Shown here piece by piece: positions 35,209 to 47,080 of a stretch of DNA of 64,000 nucleotides. This DNA is from Ambrosia x helenae (lineage: Eukaryota; Streptophyta; Magnoliopsida; Asterales; Asteraceae): NCBI GenBank assembly GCA_030844895.1, contig CM061223.1, positions 7,984,676-8,048,675 of the forward strand. Direction: 5' to 3'. The notes beneath the pieces were generated by a model, which made no database searches, was not told the DNA's origin, and saw only the letters and a program-made list of their open reading frames with translations. The position numbers and the translations under genes were made by a program. The first letter of the stretch is position 1. The number at the start of each line of letters is the position of its first letter.

Positions 35209-37467
35209 TGGAACACCCCAACCGATGGCGGAAACATCGGGATGTCACGTATTGATGATTGTTTCAGTAGCACATGGTGTATATTGAAATTTTAAATAAT
35301 TTATTGATAACATAAATATCCAAATGAAACGATGTCTAAAAATCCCAAAATACATAACATCAAATAAAGCAAATAACTTCAAATAACTTCATAGAATCCA
35401 TCATGCATACTCTAAGCCTCAGCTTCATTGTTACCTGAAACATGTTAATTTTGAAAATATTTTTGGGTCAATAAAATTTGGTGAGAATTACATAGGTTTT
35501 GATAATTGAATAAAACTTGTACAATTCAAGTGTCATGGCAAATCTAGTCCATATGTGAAAACATACTATCAGGTAAATCGAGTGCATAATCAAACCTTGT
35601 GACTAGAATATTGTGGTCCATCCCATACGCTCATGGTTCACTCGATTATGTTATGAATTCGATAACAATCACCCACGCTACCTATGTAGGAGGTACACGT
35701 ATCCGGGTGGGATTGTCAGTCCAATAGATCTATCATTGTATATCGTCGGCTGATCAATGTTAATGATTATGCTAGAATATTGTGCTTACCCTAGTCATGT
35801 TTAAGACATAATGCAACATAGAATAACACATAGACACTTTATGATTGAATTGTAGACAGAATGTTGTAACATGTTTCACCCCAAAATAGTGAAATAGAAA
35901 AGGGGCTATGTAAAACTCACCTTGATTGTGATGAAGGTCTTACAAGAATTCAAAGAATTAGTCTTGCACCTAAGTAAATTATAAATGATGCTTTAGTGGC
36001 TATTATTGTTATTTTATAGTTATAGTGTTTATTGAAAATATATGACTTTTAATAAAATATCTTAAGTTAGAAGCCACGATTCTTGATTAAAGTATATTTT
36101 ATATAAAACTAGTAATTAAATAAAGTTGATGTATGCATATTAGATAGAATAAAAATGATAGTAGATTATTAATAATTTATAATATTAATAATACATTTTC
36201 ATCATATATTATAAAACACAAACAAGTTTCAATCGTAGTAGAGAAAACGTGCAGAGACAATATTATGAAAACATGAAGTTCTTTTTGTTGCATATTATGA
36301 CTCTAGTTTAAGGATATATAAAGTTTATTAATAAACAAGGTATATAATGATATTTTAATGAACATGCTAGCTATATTGATTACATGGAAAAAAAAGGGAA
36401 CCGATATTTAAAGAAACTACCGAACGCCGGTCACCTTCTACGGCTATCCGGTGACCGAAAAAATAAATAAGGATGATTTTTTTTTTGTCCGGCTCGGTTG
36501 ACTTAGCCAACGTATCCATGAACTATAAGTCGTACATAAGCATAAACCTTACCTCATATGTATATACAGACTTGTAGAAAAGAAAACGAAGCAGTCGATT
36601 TGTGGTGATCGGTAAAATACGGAATAATGGTGTCTGTGATGTCGATGCGTCATCACGGTGTCCACAAGCGTCCCCTGATTAGGAGACCCACCAAGGTAAC
36701 GTTTCTTTGGGTTATTAGGTGACGTTCTTAGTAGCTTCGAACTTAACGGGGTTTGTCGCCAGAAAATACGAACAAACTTAACAGTGAGTGACGTCAAAAA
36801 GACATTAGAGTGTTTCAGTGCCCATGTCGGACTTGCTAGTTCGTGTATACAAAAGGTCGAGAGGAGTTAACGACTAAGTGGCTTAAATATAGATAGATCC
36901 GAGAGGGAATAGATGTGTTTGGTGTACCGATCAATGTCGTGATTACAGTTCGCATTTAAGCTCAAGACACGTCAAAGACACGCCATTAATAGCTGATAAC
37001 AACTCTTACGAGATTAATGGCTAAAATTTCGGATATGATTAGGAAGGCTCGTAAAAACAAATATAACTATTGATGGTTTACTATAAATAAATTAATATCA
37101 CAATAGGAATCAATACTCATCAATAATATAGCAAATTGAATTGGTTAGTTGATATGTACGAGTAACTTTCTATTCTAATTCTTTTTTTTTTAAATACAAC
37201 ACTTAAGAATTGTTAATTTGACATTAATCATACATTGTCGATATGAATTTTCAGTATCTATTGAAATTGAAATTTGAAATTAAAAACATATGTTTAAATT
37301 TAAAATAAACAAACCTACAAATTAGATTTTAGAAAATTTGGTTAATACTATATTACCACAAACATTATGTTACATAATGGTTTATACTATTTACAAATTT
37401 TGGATTATTGTTACTTTAAGTCCCTAAAGTTTTAACTAAATTTTAAAAAAAAATCACGAATGTGACA
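35209..37467 (-). repeat. LTR3 of the array
   Basis: 2,259 bp. Its plus-strand start is TGGAACACC (T to G change shared with LTR4). It has AATAAAATTTGG at about 35469, shared with LTR4, and GGGTTTG at about 36748, shared with LTR2. Confidence 0.92.
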
Positions 37468-39828
37468 GTCTCCCCTACTTTTGAAAACTTCGTCCCGGAG
37501 TTATTAATACATAGGGTTGAGGGTTGTTGGGTAAATATTAGGGCAAATTGTGGCATGGCATGAACTATCTTGAATGATCTTGGATAAGAGGAATGGTATA
37601 TATGAGTTTTAAGGATTAGATTAGGTTGGTCTGAAATAGCAAGGAAAATAAGAATCTAGTAAAACACTAAACTTAAGTTTTAGGATCCTTAAAAAATGCA
37701 TGAGTTGATTGACTATAGAAAGACTAAATGAACTACTAGGTAACTAGAGTTTATAATTGGTTATCTACCGAAAACCTGGATAGAATTTCACACTACCTTA
37801 ACGTACCTGTAAATTCATGATTACGTTCCGGACCGCAATCACCAATTTACCTTACATTAGGGTTTTGTGTCCTTCTATGACTCTAAACACACATGTAGGT
37901 AATGCAGAATAACCTTGTGATTGAATCTTTCTATCAAATTACATGTATGATGTATCCAAAAATTGAGTCCAACTGTTGAGCAGGAAAAAGACCTCTACCA
38001 GTCAGTGAGTATGAACATCTACCAATTGTTGAGCAGGTGCGATAGCCTCTACCAGTCGTTGAGCAGGTTATTAGAACCTCTACCGACTGTTGAGCAGGCA
38101 TGATGACCTCTACCAATCGTTGAGCAGGTTATTAGGTACTCTACTAACTGTTGAGCAAGTACTTCATCCTCTACTAGTTGTTTGATTAAGTGTAACAATT
38201 GTTTTTGATTTAACACATAAGTTGCAAGTTGATAATATATAATGTAAGTAAGTTTGTAAATGCATCAAATATCAAGTATAGCATGCGAGTTGTAATAAGG
38301 TTGTCCTAGACAAGATTAGTGACTCTAGGTGTGTTTATAGCAAATAGTTTATATTCCATGTTTTCAAGTATCATGAATAATCAAATGTTCAAGTAGATAA
38401 TCAAATCCCCATGTATAACTAAGAATCAAGTTTGATGCAATGAACAATCAAGTTTTCAATAGTCTGGTCATCCTGGGGATCAAGTTCATGTTCGAGGAGG
38501 TGAAGAATATGAATTTGGTTTTTGAGAGGATGATGAAAACTCGAAGTAAAACCAAGGTTGTGAAAAATGGTGAATGTGAAGATGGTTAATAAAGAGTTTA
38601 TTTTATAGTTTTTTCACAGAGACACAAGTAGTAAGGAGATTATGTAGCAGCGTGAATTGTGGGATTTGAATCAAGGGTTAAAATCAAGCGTATTGAGAAG
38701 ACATGATTGTGGTAAGTGCCAAAATTTGTAAAAGTTCGAACAAGTTGAAAATATGTAGGGGTTAGTCGAGAATTTAGAGACTAAATATTGATCTTGTCGG
38801 TGGCAAGATTTTATTTTCAAAATTGGGTTAGGATAGATAGTACAAACTAAATGGATTTAGATCTGAATGTCGGAGATTGTAAACACGATGTCGGGTTTCA
38901 AAAATCAAGAATTTATTTAGGTGTTTTGTATAATAGACTTTGATTAATCCATAGAAAATTTCATCGAAAATCATTCGTTGCGCTAATAAATTGTTACATA
39001 AACATTTGAAATTTAGAAGATAGGCGTGTGGAAATAAAAGGCTCTTTGATAAAATATTTATTTGCTATAGTTTGTGAAATCCCCAGGTGATGAAAGTTTG
39101 ACAAAATTTAGTACTCTTTAGTGTTGGTGCTAGAGTATCTCCTATACACAGGTTATAAGATTATAGTTTGGACCAAGATTTTAAAATCTTAAATATGATA
39201 AAATTTTATGGTTGAAGGTACCTTTAAAAAAATATAAATAAAAATCTTGGGGGAGGTTGAAAAAAGGATTGGCCCGAAACATCAAAGGTAATATATTAAA
39301 GAAGTAAAATGTGTAACATGTTGTAAAGGGAGAAATATGATTTGGATTAGATGTTGAAAATAATTAAACGTACGGGTAATATTATAGGTTTGTAAAACGA
39401 TTTATAATTGTGAAATTTATAAATGATTCATGAAATTTAGACTAACAAGAGAATAATATAAAATAGATTTCAGTTACAAAATTTTGATATTCAAAACTTT
39501 GAATTTAAATAAAAGTAAGGGGTATAAATGAAATGAAAACACAATAATTTAACCATTGACGAAAACGTTAACTTATCAAAACAGATCAGACCTAAGTCTA
39601 AGGAATTTGCCCTAATAAACTAGAAGTGCGTTAGGATTGTAGCAAGTAAGTGAAAGAGAGTAGGCAAGACCAAGTTAAGCCAAGAATAAAGATAAGGATA
39701 AGGATAGAGATAAGGATAAGGTAGAGCTGCAAGTAATTAAAGCAAGTACTGGTTAATGTCCTAAAGTTATAGACTAGATTATTTTTCTAATAACCTAATT
39801 CCCTATAACCAAGGCTCTGATACCAATC
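37468..39828 (-). repeat. Internal region 3 of the array (long form)
   Basis: 2,361 bp and almost identical to region 2, for example at the 38474-39275 segment. The primer-binding site is at 39814-39825 on the minus strand. Confidence 0.92.
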
Positions 39829-42087
39829 TGGAACACCCCAACCGATGGCGGAAACATCGGGATGTCACGTATTGATGATTGTTTCAGTAGCACATGGTGT
39901 ATATTGAAATTTTAAATAATTTATTGATAACATAAATATCCAAATGAAACGATGTCTAAAAATACCAAAATACATAACATCAAATAAAGCAAATAACTTC
40001 AAATAACTTCATAGAATCCATCATGCATACTCTAAGCCTCAGCTTCATTGTTACCTGAAACATGTTAATTTTGAAAATATTTTTGGGTCAATAAAATTTG
40101 GTGAGAATTACATAGGTTTTGATAATTGAATAAAACTTGTACAATTCAAGTGTCATGGCAAATCTAGTCCATATGTGAAAACATACTATCAGGTAAATCG
40201 AGTGCATAATCAAACCTTGTGACTAGAATATTGTGGTCCATCCCATACGCTCATGGTTCACTCGATTATGTTATGAATTCGATAACAATCACCCACGCTA
40301 CCTATGTAGGAGGTACACGTATCCGGGTGGGATTGTCAGTCCAATAGATCTATCATTGTATATCGTCGGCTGATCAATGTTAATGATTATGCTAGAATAT
40401 TGTGCTTACCCTAGTCATGTTTAAGACATAATGCAACATAGAATAACACATAGACACTTTATGATTGAATTATAGACAGAATGTTGTAACATGTTTCACC
40501 CCAAAATAGTGAAATAGAAAAGGGGCTATGTAGAACTTACATTGATTGTGATGATGGTCTTACAAGAATTCAAAGAATTAGTCTTGCACCTAAGTAAATT
40601 ATAAATGATGCTTTAGTGGCTATTATTTTTATTTTATAGTTATAGTGTTTATTGAAAATATATGACTTTTAATAAAATATCTTAAGTTAGAAGCCACGAT
40701 TCTTGATTAAAGTATATTTTATATAAAACTAGTAATTAAATAAAGTTGATGTATGCATATTAGATAGAATAAAAATGATAGTAGATTATTAATAATTTAT
40801 AATATTAATAATACATTTTCATCATATATTATAAAACACAAACAAGTTTCAATCGTAGTAGAGAAAACGTGCAGAGACAATATTATGAAAATATGAAGTT
40901 CTTTTTGTTGCATATTATGACTCTAGTTTAAGGATATATAAAGTTTATTAATAAACAAGGTATATAATGATATTTTAATGAACATGCTAGCTATATTGAT
41001 TACATGAAAAAAAAGGGAACCGATATTTAAAGAAACTACCGAACGCCGGTCACCTTCTACGGCTATCCGGTGACCGAAAAAATAAATAAGGATGAGTTTT
41101 TTTTTTGTTCGGCTCGGTTGACTTAGCCAACGTATCCATGAACTATAAGTCGTACATAAGCATAAACCTTACCTCATATGTATATACAGACTTGTAGAAA
41201 AGAAAACGAAGCAGTCGATTTGTGGTGATCGGTAAAATACGGAATAATGGTGTCTGTGATGTCGATGCGTCATCACGGTGTCCACAAGCGTCCCCTGATT
41301 AGGAGACCCACCAAGGTAACTTTTCTTTGGGTTATTAGGTGACGTTCTTAGTAGCTTCGAACTTAACGGATAAGTCGCCAGAAAATACGAACAAACTTAA
41401 TAGTGAGTGACGTCAAATAGACATTAGAGTGTTTCAGTGCCCATGTCGGACTTGCTAGTTCGTGTATACAAAAGGTCGAGAGGAGTTAACGACTAAGTGG
41501 CTTAAATATAGATAGATCCGAGAGGGAATAGATGTGTTTGGTGTATCGATCAATGTCGTGATTACGGTTCACATTTAAGCTCAAGACACATCAAAGACAC
41601 GCCATTAATAGCTGCTAACAACTCTTACGAGATTAATGGCTAAAATTTCGGATATGATTAGGAAGGCTCGTAAAAACAAATATAACTATTGATGGTTTAC
41701 TATAAATAAATTAATATCACAATAGGAATCAATACTCATCAATAATATAGCAAATTGAATTGGTTAGTTGATATGTACGAGTAACTTTCTATTCTAATTC
41801 TTTTTTTTTTTTAAATACAACACTTAAGAATTGTTAATTTGACATTAATCATACATTGTCGATATGAATTTTCAGTATCTATTGAAATTGAAATTTGAAA
41901 TTAAAAACATATGTTTAAATTTAAAATAAACAAACCTACAAATTAGATTTTAGAAAATTTGGTTAATACTATATTACCACAAACATTATGTTACATAATG
42001 GTTTATACTATTTACAAATTTTGGATTATTGTTACTTTAAGTCCTTAAAGTTTTAACTAAATTTTAAAAAAAATCACGAATGTGACA
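39829..42087 (-). repeat. LTR4 of the array (5' LTR in minus orientation)
   Basis: 2,259 bp. The left part (TGGAACACC; AATAAAATTTGG at about 40089) matches LTR3, while the right part (GGATAAG at about 41369) matches LTR1. It is thus a mosaic. It is followed by the CAACC target duplication and resumption of the gypsy polyprotein. Confidence 0.92.
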
Positions 42088-42092
42088 CAACC

Positions 42093-43860
42093 CAGCGGCG
42101 CTCCCGCCAACCTCACCAACCGATGAAAACTGGGTCCTCAACCCGGCCTTCTCCGAACAAACCATTACTTTGGGCCGGACTCTTTCCCCCAAGTAAATAT
42201 ACATCTAAAGCAGCTGTTGGTGGCAAACAAAGACATCTTCGCGTGGCAATCATCAGACATGATTGGCGTCCCAAGACACATCGCCGAGCACCGCCTCAAC
42301 ACATACAAAGATGCGCACCCAGTGGCCCAGAAAAAGCGACCACTTGGCCCCGACAGGGTCAAAGCCATGAATGAACAAGTCGACGATCTGCTCGACGTGG
42401 GCATCATCAGAAAATGCAACCACCAAACCTGGGTAGCCAACCCAGTAATGGTCCTAAAGAAGAACGGGTCCTGGCGCATGTGCGTCGACTACAAAGACCT
42501 AAACAAAGCATGCCCCAAAGACCACTACCCCCTCCCAGAGATCGACTTAAAGGTAGACTCACTTGCGCCATTCAAATACAAGTGCTTCCTCGATGCATAT
42601 CGAGGATATCATCAAATTCAAATGGCTTACGAAGATGAGGATCGAACGGCGTTCAGAACAGACCGAGGGGTGTACTGCTATACCAAAATGCCCTTCGGAC
42701 TCAAAAACGCTGGCGCAACCTACCAACGCCTCATGGACCAGGCATTCATCAACCAGATCGGCGTCAACCTCGAAGTCTACGTTGACGACCTGGTCATCAA
42801 AAGTACCCAGGAGGATACAATGCTTATGGACATCCAGCGCACCTTTGAACAGTTGCGCGACATCAAAATGAAACTTAACCCGGGGAAATGCTCCTTCGGA
42901 GCTGAAGAAGGAAAATTCCTAGGCGTCATTGTCACCAATGGCGGCTTCAAACCAAACCCGGAAAAAGTCCAAGCAATCCAACGCATGCCATCACCAAACT
43001 CGATAAAAGACGTACAGACACTGATGGGACGCCTAGTTGCTCTCAACCGCTTCCTATCAAACTACGCCTCTAAGTCTTTCCCTTTTGTCCATACTTTACG
43101 AAATGTACTCAAGAAAACACAGTTCCGCTGGACACCAGAGGCGGAAGTGGCTTTCCGTGAAATGAAGCAATGTTTAACCTACTTGCCAACTCTAACAGCA
43201 CCCCTTCCAAAGGAACCACTCACACTATACCTATCTGCGTCAGAAACAGCGATAGGCGCGGTGCTATTAGTAGAACGCAACAAGGTACAAACACCAATCT
43301 ACTACATCAGCCGCACCCTAGTAGACGCAGAAACCAGATACTCAACAATGGAAAAACTCGTCCTAGCGCTAGTCCACGCGTCACGACGGCTGCGACGGTA
43401 TTTCCAAGGACATCTAATCAACGTCCTCACAGATTATAGGATCAACACCGTACTTTCCAAACCAGAACTCTCTGGCCGTCTGGCCAAATGGGCGATCGAG
43501 CTAGGTGCACACACCATTGTTTACAAACCAAGACCCGCAATAAAAGGGCAGGTCCTGGCAGACTTCATTGCAGAAATCCCGATTGACAAAATCCAAGACT
43601 ACAAAGACGAACAAGACCCCAAGCCCATCCCCAACGATCGAATAACCTGGTCATTATACACGGACGGAGCTTCCAATAACGAGGGCTCAGGCGCAGGCCT
43701 TCGCCTCGTCAGCCCCGACAAAACGGAATTCACATACGCTGTGCGCCTTGAATTCCCAAGCACAAACAACGAAGCAGAATACGAAGCATTCTTGGCAGGA
43801 CTGCGCCTGGCAGAAAAATGGGCGCAAGACACCTCAATGCCCACGTGGACTCTATGCTAA
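42093..43860 (+). pseudogene. Tat gypsy pol: reverse transcriptase, RNase H, start of archaeal-type RNase H
   Basis: The frame continues from the protease side to about 42195, where a one-base change moves it into the frame read from 42217. RT motifs are clear: CVDYKDLNKACPKDHYPLP, FLDAYRGYHQI, MPFGLKNAGATYQRLM and the catalytic YVDD. The connection leads to a Ty3-type RNase H (LYLSASETAIGAVL; then STMEKLVLALVHA). After a linker (ADFIAEIP) a second RNase H begins (LYTDGASNNEGSGAG; TNNEAEYEAFLAGLRLAE), which marks the Tat lineage. Loss of one A in the run at about 43815-43818 ends this frame at 43860, and the domain continues in the next frame from 43818. Confidence 0.93.
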
Positions 43861-45356
43861 TAGCGGGCCACATGAACGGCGTCTATGACGCCAAAGATCC
43901 AGTCATGGCCCAATATGTCGACCAAGCCAAGCTTCTCACCAAGAAATTCGCTACCTGCACGATTGTCCACATAAATCGCAGCGGAAACAAAGAAGCCGAC
44001 GCACTCAGCAAAATGGCCTCCACAGCTTGGCCGCATATGGCCAAAGAGGTACGCATTGAAACCCTGCCTCAACCTTCAGTACCGCTTAGACAGGTTAATA
44101 TAACACAGACAGGCACCGGGTCATGGATGACCCCTATTCAAGCTTATCTAGCAACAGGCACCTTGCCGCCTCAAAAAGCGGAAGCCCGAAAAATCCAATA
44201 CAAATCCCAACATTATCAACTAATGAATGGGATCCTGTACCGACGCTCATACTTAGGCCCATTGCTCAAATGCATAGATACCGCAACAGCCACCTTACTC
44301 ATAAAAGAAATTCACGAAGGCATATGCGGGATCCATGCGGGGCCAAGGATGGTCGTCGCCAAAATCATGAACGCAGGATACTATTGGCCGGGCATGCATC
44401 AAGACGCCGTCAAAATTCTACGCACCTGTTTCAACTGTCAACAACATGCGCCAAATACCCTGCGCCCCAAAAACGATTTGGTACCAGTCACGGCCGTCTG
44501 GCCATTCCAGAAGTGGGCCATCGACCTAGTCGGCCCATTCCCAATGGCCCCTGGAAAGGTACAATACCTCATCGTTGCCGTTGACTACTTCACAAAATGG
44601 GTAGAAGCCAAGCCGCTCGCTTCAATTAGCATCGAACAAATAAAAAAATTCATCTGGGAATTTATCATTTGCCGCTTTGGCTTACCCATGGAAATCGTCA
44701 CAGACAACGGCACACAATTCACTGACAAAAAACTCCAGACATGGCTAACACAACTAGGCGTCAGCCAGATCTTCTCATCCGTCGCCCACCCCCAAGGTAA
44801 TGGCCAAGTAGAACGCATCAACAGATCCTTGGTCGAAGGCATTAAGACCCGCCTAGGGTCGAAACGCACGGGCTGGGTGGACGAGCTCCCACATGTGCTA
44901 TGGGCACACCGCACCCTCACGAAGACCAGCACCGGCGAAACCCCGTTCAGCCTAACCTATGGCTCTGAGGCCGTAATACCCGCGGAGATTACATTCCCAT
45001 CACCACGGGTCCTCAACACGACCAACACCGACAATGACAAAGAACTACGCCTCAATCTGGATCTCTTAGACGAAAGACGTGACATCGCCGCCATACGCGA
45101 AGCAAACTATAAAAAGCAATTGGAGCGCTACTATAACTCCAAAGTCAAAGCTTGCGAATTCGACATCGGCGACTATGTCCTAAGAGACAACTACGCCTCT
45201 CACGCAGAACGCCCTGGAAAGCTCGCGCCAAACTGGGAAGGACCTTACAAAGTTCAACAAGTACTAGGAAAAGGGGCATATGCGCTAGAAAAAGTTGATG
45301 GAACACCCATACCTAGATCATGGAATGTAGCGCAGTTGCGCACATGCTACTTATAA
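43818..45356 (+). CDS. Tat gypsy pol, 3' part: end of second RNase H and integrase
   Basis: Open frame of 512 codons, normally fused to the preceding pol. It begins with the rest of the archaeal-type RNase H (ADALSKMAS at its end), then the integrase zinc domain (H...H and CFNCQQ) near 44300-44450. The DDE core follows with WAIDLVGPFP (first Asp), TDNGTQF (second Asp) and QGNGQVERINRS (Glu), then GTPFSL-like and C-terminal GPYKVQQVLG residues. It encodes the DNA-joining enzyme of the element. The start at 43818 is only the first in-frame ATG after the frameshift; there is no separate promoter. The catalytic triad looks intact. Confidence 0.9.
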   Translation: MGARHLNAHVDSMLIAGHMNGVYDAKDPVMAQYVDQAKLLTKKFATCTIVHINRSGNKEADALSKMASTAWPHMAKEVRIETLPQPSVPLRQVNITQTGTGSWMTPIQAYLATGTLPPQKAEARKIQYKSQHYQLMNGILYRRSYLGPLLKCIDTATATLLIKEIHEGICGIHAGPRMVVAKIMNAGYYWPGMHQDAVKILRTCFNCQQHAPNTLRPKNDLVPVTAVWPFQKWAIDLVGPFPMAPGKVQYLIVAVDYFTKWVEAKPLASISIEQIKKFIWEFIICRFGLPMEIVTDNGTQFTDKKLQTWLTQLGVSQIFSSVAHPQGNGQVERINRSLVEGIKTRLGSKRTGWVDELPHVLWAHRTLTKTSTGETPFSLTYGSEAVIPAEITFPSPRVLNTTNTDNDKELRLNLDLLDERRDIAAIREANYKKQLERYYNSKVKACEFDIGDYVLRDNYASHAERPGKLAPNWEGPYKVQQVLGKGAYALEKVDGTPIPRSWNVAQLRTCYL

Positions 45357-45386
45357 AAGCATTTTCAGTTTCACATTTTTCTTCTA

Positions 45387-45520
45387 AACTTATGAAGTTA
45401 ATCTACTCTTCATAAATGATTCTGCGCAATCATCACTTATGAAGTTAATCTACTCTTCATAAATGATTATGCTCAATCATCACTCGCGAAGTTAATTCAT
45501 TCTTCAGACGGATCAACAAG
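45387..45520. repeat. Tandem repeat of about 50 bp between integrase and antisense gene
   Basis: ATGAAGTTAATCTACTCTTC recurs at about 45391 and 45440, with a third diverged copy near 45488, each followed by a CAATCATCAC word. It lies in the 235-bp gap between the two convergent coding regions and may serve as shared 3' sequence. Confidence 0.75.
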
Positions 45521-45590
45521 ATAGAAGGAAATAAAAGTTTTATTTCATACCAACAACATATTTACAAAGGAAGAAAAATACAAAAGCAAC

Positions 45591-47015
45591 CTACTTGGGA
45601 GGCTCATGGGCCATCCCCGAACTACCCGCCCCCGATCTCTCCCTCTCTGCCCGCTCCCGTCCGACGCGGTCAGACTCCTCCACCCAATGCTTAAACCTAG
45701 CGATCGGGTCAGCATCCACGACTTCAGCAACCTGCTCGCCCATCTTGGGCTCATTCCAGCAGCGATCGAACACCTGCACAAGCAAACAAGAGTAATTTAA
45801 ACTAAGCAATAAACAAAAGACGAAGGAAAGAGATAGCAAAAAAGGAAAAACTCACCGCGGAAATGCCATCAGACATAACCCAGAGCGATTTCTCGCAATA
45901 GGCCCTCTGAGCATCCAAGAGAAGCGTCTTCTCCAACTCCCACGCTTCCCGCTCCTTCGCAAGCGCCTCGACCTGACCCTCCAACTCGGACACCCGAGTG
46001 GTCATCCTGACCACATCGGCGTCCTTCGCCTTCAGATCACCGATTGCGGTGGCATACTTGGAGGAAAGCTCCTCCACCTCCTTCGCCTTAGCCGCCGAGA
46101 CCTTCTTCTCTTCGGCCAAGGCAAGCTCAGCCTTTTGAACAAGTTGACGACGGCGATCCAACTCAATATTCACCACCGCCGTCGACTTTGCCCAAGACTT
46201 CTGCTTCTCAGCAGCATCAGCATCCTTCTGGCGCAGTTCGGACTCCAACTTCCGAACCTGCTCCAAAAGGCATATACGAGCGGACTCGTATACTTCCTTC
46301 TCCCTCGCCAACCGCTCGGCCTCCCCAGCAACCGACGCCCGCTCGTCCAAAAACTCACCCTCCCCTCTGTGCAAGGCATAAAGGTTGCCATAGTCTGCGT
46401 GAGATTCATGCAAATTTCGGAGAAGAGAGTCGCGCGGTCTTGAGCTCGGTGATGCGCCCGCTCGGCAGGCGGCAACGCATAGCTTACAAATTCCTCAGCC
46501 ACAAAGGGATTGAGGAATCGGCAGCTTTCGGTTATACGCCACCCAGGCGTATAAACCGGAGCGTCCAGCCGGAAGGCCAGACCACTCGAAGACGACAAAG
46601 CACCTTCAGCTTTCTTCGATTTGGGGCCTTCCACCCCACCACCCTGAGAAGATGCCTCCATGACGTCCTTCTCACTTAGATCAACAAAAGAGGGCCCGCC
46701 CAGCGAACCCTCACCACCCTTAGCAGCCATCCCCCCAGCCTGCTCCTTAATGCGCACCAGGTCCTCGTGTTGTTTCAACAGGACCAGGCGGCGCTCCTCT
46801 TCCTCCTTGGCGGCCACCTCAGCCAAGCGAGCATCCTCAGCTCGCTTGTGCTGCAACTCAGCTTCACAGGCGGCCGCCTCAGCCTGGGCACGCTCCTCCT
46901 CAAGCTTCTTCTTCCGTTCCTCCTGATATTGTTTCACGGCCTTAGACGCAACTTTCTGCTGCGCGGCAAAGCTACCAAACGTCGCAACCGACGAGGGGAA
47001 AAGTCGGGGTGTGAC

Positions 47016-47080
<65 letters not shown>

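Larger units (their letters stand above)
23920..42087 (-). mobile_element. Tandem array of a non-autonomous LTR element (4 LTRs, 3 internal regions)
   Basis: The whole array starts TGTAACACCCC (plus sense) and ends TGTGACA and is flanked by CAACT (23915-23919) and CAACC (42088-42092), a 5-bp duplication with one mismatch. The orientation is minus: each LTR is followed on the minus strand by an initiator-Met-tRNA site (TGGTATCAGAGC) and preceded by a purine tract (AAAAGTAGGGGAGAC). The order in plus coordinates is LTR1, int1, LTR2, int2, LTR3, int3, LTR4. No gag or pol remains in any internal region, so it is a LARD-like derivative dependent on other elements. int2+LTR3 and int3+LTR4 are each exactly 4,620 bp. 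Confidence 0.93.
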
